Shown here: piece by piece, positions 22,602-26,685 of the stretch
How the letters are laid out: every line of letters begins with the position of its first letter
Position numbering within the stretch: position 1 is the first letter of the stretch
NCBI GenBank assembly: GCA_905233325.1
Contig: CAJODU010000034.1
Location: 1 to 26,685, forward strand
Reading direction: 5' to 3'
Source: an uncultured Selenomonadaceae bacterium
GTDB taxonomy: Bacteria > Bacillota > Negativicutes > Selenomonadales > Selenomonadaceae
Length of the DNA stretch: 26,685 bases
The notes under the pieces: model-generated
Database searches by the model: none
Seen by the model: only the letters and a program-made list of their open reading frames with translations
Told to the model about the DNA's origin: nothing
Program-made: the position numbers and the translations under genes

Positions 22602-24947
22602 ATGGGAGTTAATGGCATTTATGGTCTCTCCGGCTCCGGCATTGATGTTGAATCAATGGTCAAGGTCGGAATGATCAGCAGACAAAAAGAATATGATAAA
22701 ATGCAGCAGACTTATACAAAAGATCAGTGGCAAAAAGAGGCTTATAATGAAATTTACTCAAATTTGCAGACTTTTAACAATTCAACACTGACTCAGTATA
22801 AATTGCAGTCAAATATGAATGCTAAATCAGCAACTACTACCAGTAGTGCTGTAACTGTCAGTGCCAATGGTGCTGCACCGATTATAAATCATAAAATTCA
22901 AGTCAATGAACTCAGTTCTACTGCATATCTTGTGTCTACAAATAAACTTCACCGCTACTATGCCGACAACAATACCGACACAACAGATCAGACCAGCATA
23001 AATTTGGCTGATGTACTTTTCAAAGGTTTGCAAGAAAATTCAACTACCGGCACTAAAATGGCAAATGTCACTGAGACTGATGGCACTTCTTCAGGCTTGC
23101 ACAAATTGACAGATGTGGCCTTCTCTCTGCAAATCAGTGATGGATCTACAAAGGCGGACGGATCTCTCAAATATTCTACCATTAAATATACTTATGGTCA
23201 GTTGCTCGATGGCAGAACATTTAACGACTTGGTATCTGATATAAACGGACTTAATCTCAACGTTCGTGCAAGCTACGATTCAACTAATGATACTTTCAAC
23301 TTCTACAACAAAGAAGGCGGCAGTGATAACGGGATTTTCTTCAATATTCCAACTACAACCACGACTGATGAAAACGGAAATACCATTACTTCTTATACCG
23401 AAGCCGGCGAGAGAGCCAAAGATTTCCTGCAGAATCTTCATTTGTATCAATCTAAAGATGGCACCTTGATCAATCAAAATGGTGATACTGTTACCGATAC
23501 ATCAAAAGACAGATACTATCTTGGTTACGAAAGCACCTATGCTACTGCCTCTTTGATTGCGTCCAAGGCTTTGGTTGATGCTGAAGGCGATGAAGCAGGT
23601 GTCGGCACTTCGGTAAGAGATCTATTATTCCAAAATATTACTTTGGGTGATGAGATAGTAGTAGAAGACGGTGTTGATGATCATGGCAATCCTATGTATT
23701 CCTATTTCAACAAAGTCGCAGTCACGGCTGCCGACGGCACAGTCTCTGAGGCTGTTTCTTCTGATACGGCTATGAGTTTCACAATCAATGTTGATGGTGA
23801 AGATTATGAATTTAGCTATACCTATGAGGATTTGCTCAAGAGAGATGCCACCGAAGTGACATTTAACGACCTCATTAATGACATTTATGATGTCACGGGC
23901 TTGAATGCCTACATGAGCGATGACGGTTACTTGACTATTGGCACTGATGAAAGCGGTAAAGATCAAACTTTCTCTATCACCAGCAACAATGATACTACTT
24001 CAGAATTTTTGAGCAGACTGGGGCTTTATGATGGCACTGACGCTAATAAGTCAGCTTTGACATTTGAAACAGGTGAGACACAAACACTCAAAGGCACCGG
24101 CGGTGAAGAGAGCAGCGGTTTCCCTGTAGGTGTTACAGGCACTAACGGTGAGGCTGTTATTGATGGTGTTACCTATAGCGATATAACCTCTAACAAGATC
24201 ACAGCGGCGGGCGTCACCTACACCTTACTTGAAAAGACTAGTGAGGCTGTAACTGTCAACGTCGTTCAAGATACTGACAGCATTATCGACAAGGTTAAGT
24301 CTTTCGTTGAGGATTATAACAAGCTGATTGCCGGTCTCTATGAAAAATATGACGAAAAGCAATATAGTGATTATAAGCCTTTGACTGAATCACAAAAAGA
24401 GCAAATGAAAGATGAGCAGATCGAGAAATGGGAAGAAAAGGCCAAGTCCGGTATGCTCTATCACGATCAAACACTCAGCAAGGTTATTGATAAGATTCGC
24501 AGCTCCATCTCCACGCCTATCAGCGGTCTTAGCGGCAAGTATGATTCCATTTTCTCGCTTGGTATCAAGACAACAGGTCTCAAGGGTCAGCTCACTCTTG
24601 ATGAGGATAAACTCAAGACTGCACTGGAAGAAGATCCTGATTCTGTCTATAATATCTTCGGAAGTATAGGAAAAGATGATACTTTTGAGCAAAATGGTGT
24701 TGCACAACGTCTTGGTGATGTTCTCAACGATGGTCTGAAATTGATTAAGAATCGTGCCGGTACAGATGATGGTATCAGTGATGATAGTGAACTGGGCGTA
24801 TTGATGCGTAACTTGCAAACTAAGATGAGCGACTTCAAAAAAATGATGAATTCCTTCGAGGATAAACTCTATAAAAAATATGATGCAATGGAAGTATCGC
24901 TCTCAAGGCTTGGTATGCAGCTTGGCTATATCACCGGCGGACAATAA
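22602..24947 (+). CDS. fliD: Flagellar filament cap protein FliD (HAP2), long form
   Basis: FliD forms the cap that guides flagellin folding at the filament tip. The N-terminal domain is clear (GLSGSGIDVESMVKVGM, then IHKIQVNEL-like strands near 95), as is the C-terminal domain (VVQDTDSIIDKVKSFVEDYN near 560, SSISTPISGLSGKYDSIFSLG, and a coiled-coil end VSLSRLGMQLGYITGG). At 781 residues it is about 280-310 longer than the B. subtilis or E. coli protein; the extra length is in the Thr/Ser/Asp-rich surface domains between about 110 and 540. A strong AGGAGGG ribosome site. The usual next gene fliS is not present; a TnpB element follows. Confidence 0.94.
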   Translation: MGVNGIYGLSGSGIDVESMVKVGMISRQKEYDKMQQTYTKDQWQKEAYNEIYSNLQTFNNSTLTQYKLQSNMNAKSATTTSSAVTVSANGAAPIINHKIQVNELSSTAYLVSTNKLHRYYADNNTDTTDQTSINLADVLFKGLQENSTTGTKMANVTETDGTSSGLHKLTDVAFSLQISDGSTKADGSLKYSTIKYTYGQLLDGRTFNDLVSDINGLNLNVRASYDSTNDTFNFYNKEGGSDNGIFFNIPTTTTTDENGNTITSYTEAGERAKDFLQNLHLYQSKDGTLINQNGDTVTDTSKDRYYLGYESTYATASLIASKALVDAEGDEAGVGTSVRDLLFQNITLGDEIVVEDGVDDHGNPMYSYFNKVAVTAADGTVSEAVSSDTAMSFTINVDGEDYEFSYTYEDLLKRDATEVTFNDLINDIYDVTGLNAYMSDDGYLTIGTDESGKDQTFSITSNNDTTSEFLSRLGLYDGTDANKSALTFETGETQTLKGTGGEESSGFPVGVTGTNGEAVIDGVTYSDITSNKITAAGVTYTLLEKTSEAVTVNVVQDTDSIIDKVKSFVEDYNKLIAGLYEKYDEKQYSDYKPLTESQKEQMKDEQIEKWEEKAKSGMLYHDQTLSKVIDKIRSSISTPISGLSGKYDSIFSLGIKTTGLKGQLTLDEDKLKTALEEDPDSVYNIFGSIGKDDTFEQNGVAQRLGDVLNDGLKLIKNRAGTDDGISDDSELGVLMRNLQTKMSDFKKMMNSFEDKLYKKYDAMEVSLSRLGMQLGYITGGQ

Positions 24948-24970
24948 TTTTGAGGAAATAGGTGACGAGA

Positions 24971-25021
24971 GAATAGGAAATAGAAAACGAAGAAGGAAAA
25001 CTATTCCCTAATAACCTATTC
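24971..25021 (+). repeat. Inverted-repeat block between fliD and the TnpB element
   Basis: GAATAGG (24971-24977) is matched by CCTATTC (25015-25021), with a second, imperfect inner pair (24976-24983 with 25001-25008), and CTATTC occurs three times within 25001-25029. No T tract follows. It could be the fliD transcript end, the left subterminal structure of the TnpB element or debris of a small repeat. Confidence 0.4.
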
Positions 25022-25104
25022 ACTATTCACTCAAAAGAAAGAGGTAAAAATATATTGTTTTTGTGATTGAATGTGATAAAGTGAACTTGTAGGCGGTGAT
25101 GATG

Positions 25105-26349
25105 ATGATAAAGTCGTATAAAGTGATGTTATTGCCGAGCGATAAGCAGAAAACGAGACTTTTTCAATTTGCCGGAACCGCCAGATATGCGTATAACTGG
25201 GCACTTGATAAGCAGATGACAGCCTTCGAGAACGGTGAAAAATTCATCAGTAATAACGAATTACGCAAAGAGTTCACCATTTTGAGAAACTCTAAAGGAA
25301 AAGAGTGGCTCAAGAATATCTCGAACAATGTGACGAAACAGGCAATAAAAGACTGTTGCGACGCCTATGGCAAATTCTTTGAAAAGCAAAATCGAACAAA
25401 AATCAAATTCACAAAGAAGAAGCGGGCACACCTTGAAAGAATAGGCAAAAGTCCGACGGTGTACGATATGAACGGACACCCAAAGTTTAAAAGCCGTCGT
25501 AACGGCAACTTCAAATTCTATCAAGATACAGACAAAATCAAGATAACCTCAACGCACGTCAAACTTGAAAAAATCACAACAAGCAAACGCAAAGGGCGTC
25601 AAAAGTTGAATTGGATAAAGTTGGCGGAAGCAGACAGAATACCTGTCGGAGTCAGTTATAAGCAACCTCGAATCAGCTTTGACGGGTTGAATTGGTGGTT
25701 GTCGGTCAGCATTGAATTTGAAACTTCACAAGATGAAAATTGTAATGACGCCGTAGGAATAGATTTAGGCATCAAAGATTTAGCAATAATTTCAGATGGG
25801 ACAGTGTATCAAAACATCAATAAGACACAGACCATCAGAAAAATAAAAAAGAAAATACGCCGGTTGCAGCGTAGAATATCTCGAAAATATGAGATGAACA
25901 AAGAAGAAGGAGGAAAGTTAAAGAAAACACGCAACATTATAAAAAGTGAGAGACAACTTTTGAAGCTGCACCACAGGCTGAAAAATATTCGGCACAACTA
26001 CATTCATCAAATCACAAGGGCAATTATTAACCGAAAACCAAGGTTGATAGTGCTTGAGGACTTGAATATACAAGGAATGATGTCGAATAAGCACTTATCA
26101 AAAGCAGTGCAGGAACAATGTTTATACGAATTTCGTCGACAGATAGAGTATAAGGCAGAGTGGTCAAAAATCAAAGTCGTGATAGCAGAGAGATATTATC
26201 CAAGCTCAAAAACCTGTATCAAATGTGGATATATTAAGAAAAATTTGAAACTCAATGAGCGAATATATCATTGTGATAGTTGCGGCAACGTGATTGACAG
26301 AGACCTGCAAGCAGCAATAAATCTGAAAAGATACGGCGAAAGTCAGTAA
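25105..26349 (+). CDS. tnpB: TnpB, RNA-guided nuclease of an IS605-family element
   Basis: A 414-residue TnpB, the RNA-guided DNA endonuclease ancestral to Cas12. The N-terminal OrfB helix-turn-helix is visible (YKVMLLPSDKQKTRLFQFAGTARYAYNWAL, in part: ARYAYNWAL). The RuvC catalytic triad is complete: D220 in VGIDLGIKD, E318 in IVLEDLNIQG and D400 in VIDRDLQAAINL. The zinc ribbon (CIKCG...CDSCG) lies between the last two. The only deviation noticed is Gln for the usual Asn in the last motif (DRDxNAA). Three ATGs follow AGGCGGTG; I use 25105 for spacing. The frame is undamaged, so the protein should be active as a nuclease. Confidence 0.93.
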   Translation: MIKSYKVMLLPSDKQKTRLFQFAGTARYAYNWALDKQMTAFENGEKFISNNELRKEFTILRNSKGKEWLKNISNNVTKQAIKDCCDAYGKFFEKQNRTKIKFTKKKRAHLERIGKSPTVYDMNGHPKFKSRRNGNFKFYQDTDKIKITSTHVKLEKITTSKRKGRQKLNWIKLAEADRIPVGVSYKQPRISFDGLNWWLSVSIEFETSQDENCNDAVGIDLGIKDLAIISDGTVYQNINKTQTIRKIKKKIRRLQRRISRKYEMNKEEGGKLKKTRNIIKSERQLLKLHHRLKNIRHNYIHQITRAIINRKPRLIVLEDLNIQGMMSNKHLSKAVQEQCLYEFRRQIEYKAEWSKIKVVIAERYYPSSKTCIKCGYIKKNLKLNERIYHCDSCGNVIDRDLQAAINLKRYGESQ

Positions 26350-26590
26350 AGTAAGTACCTGAACGTTATCGGGGATCTTTTGATCGGGAATGCAGTAGTG
26401 CCTTTGTTTGCTTATGAAGTTAAACGAAGAAAAGAGGCAATCCCAATTAAAAGAAAAGCCTGTGGAGAATTATATCAAACGAGAGTAGCTTGTTGATTCG
26501 CAAGGATTGGCAGCAAAATCGGATTCTATGAAGCAGGAAAAGGAACATAAAAGTTGATTTATAACTTTTTATAAGTTTTCTTTAACGGCG
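26350..26590 (+). ncRNA. Putative omega-RNA (reRNA) region of the TnpB element
   Basis: In IS605-type elements the 3' end of tnpB and the following right end are transcribed as the guide RNA of TnpB, the guide being the flanking sequence just outside the element. This 240-base stretch has no reading frame and contains short stems such as GATC-TTTT-GATC (about 26371-26382) and segments (GCCTGTGGAG near 26458, GAAGCAGGAAAAGGAAC near 26529) that I associate with right ends of Firmicutes TnpB elements. RNA ends and the guide start are inferred, not seen. Confidence 0.5.
26548..26570 (+). repeat. Right-end subterminal hairpin of the TnpB element
   Basis: AAAAGTT (26549-26555), a 7-base loop and AACTTTT (26563-26569) form a perfect 7-bp stem that can be extended by T-A pairs with one bulge. 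Subterminal palindromes like this are recognised by TnpA as single strands in IS200/IS605 elements. Confidence 0.6.
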
Positions 26591-26621
26591 AGAGACAATG
26601 TTAGTAAAGGCAGGAAAAAAG

Positions 26622-26685
26622 ATGGCTTCTAATATTCACCCAAGTGCTGTGGTCTCACCCAGCGCAAATATAGGAAATAATGTTG
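26622..26685 (+). CDS. LpxA-like hexapeptide-repeat acyltransferase, start only
   Basis: Twenty-one codons are visible before the window ends. The translation starts MASNIHPSAVV and continues SPSANIGNNV, the opening of UDP-N-acetylglucosamine acyltransferase (LpxA) and related left-handed beta-helix enzymes. LpxA adds the first acyl chain to UDP-GlcNAc in lipid A synthesis, so this is the main hint of an outer membrane. A related sugar O/N-acetyltransferase cannot be excluded with so little sequence. AGGA lies seven bases before the ATG. Confidence 0.6.
   Translation, partial: MASNIHPSAVVSPSANIGNNV

Larger units (their letters stand above)
25050..26590 (+). mobile_element. Solo-TnpB element of the IS200/IS605 superfamily (IS1341-type)
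   Basis: A complete tnpB gene with no tnpA, followed by the non-coding right-end region typical of these elements: about 200 bases of structured RNA sequence and a subterminal hairpin at 26548-26570. A weak promoter (TTGTTT 25055-25060, 16 bases, TAAAGT 25077-25082) lies just before tnpB. Exact ends cannot be fixed because these elements lack terminal inverted repeats and target duplications; boundaries given are approximate. Without TnpA, mobility would depend on a transposase elsewhere. Confidence 0.75.

Noticed and set aside
24971..25021. Rho-independent terminator for fliD
   Set aside because: The inverted repeats lack a following T tract on the plus strand, so a standard terminator is not supported.
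1..26685. CRISPR arrays, tRNA or rRNA genes, prophage structural genes
   Set aside because: No regularly spaced direct repeats, cloverleaf-like segments, rRNA stretches or phage genes were seen on either strand.

Overview
The window reads as chromosomal DNA of a motile, strictly bacterial, Firmicutes-type organism that probably has an outer membrane. The flagellar order yvyF - flgM - flgN - flgK - flgL - yviE(DUF6470) - fliW - csrA - flaG - fliD is the Bacillus/Clostridium arrangement. A LpxA-like start (only 21 codons visible at the right edge) and a WecA-type sugar transferase suggest lipopolysaccharide. Together these point to the Negativicutes (Selenomonas/Anaerovibrio-like). This placement is an inference; no 16S or other marker is present.

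Left part (1-12.3 kb), housekeeping and accessory genes: a WecA-like phosphosugar transferase with its own near-perfect promoter, then der and truA, all on the minus strand. Next is a divergent LTA-synthase/sulfatase-type membrane enzyme gene split by a one-base frameshift. A compact locus at 5.24-5.55 kb has every hallmark of a type I toxin-antitoxin pair: a 25-residue membrane peptide gene on the minus strand, with promoter, sequestered ribosome site and terminator, overlapped at its 3' end by a plus-strand antisense RNA with its own promoter and terminator. Then come a GT41 (OGT-like) glycosyltransferase overlapping a single-domain chromate transporter, a metallo-beta-lactamase-fold hydrolase, greA and lysS. 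GreA carries an insertion of about 120 residues made of degenerate 'YK(L/I/V)V' repeats. A convergent AraC regulator and a VOC protein close this part.

Middle and right part (12.4-25 kb), late flagellar genes, all on the plus strand. Two paralogous zinc-ribbon/HTH YvyF-type genes, each with its own sigma-A promoter, flank an orphan PilC/GspF-type membrane protein. A terminator hairpin with a sigma-28-like promoter built into it precedes flgM, two tandem flgN-like chaperone genes, flgK and flgL. The hook-associated proteins are unusually long, and FlgK and FlgL carry matching acidic/Thr-rich tracts. A second sigma-A promoter leads to DUF6470-fliW-csrA (the FliW-CsrA switch), then flaG. A YoeB toxin with a very short (49 aa) antitoxin sits between flaG and fliD.

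Right end (25-26.7 kb): a solo TnpB element of the IS200/IS605 superfamily (no TnpA) with its 3' non-coding omega-RNA region and subterminal hairpin, followed by the start of a LpxA-like acyltransferase gene.

The parts most worth a second look are the type I toxin locus, the repeat insertion in GreA, the miniature YoeB antitoxin, and the doubled yvyF/flgN genes with the embedded orphan GspF.
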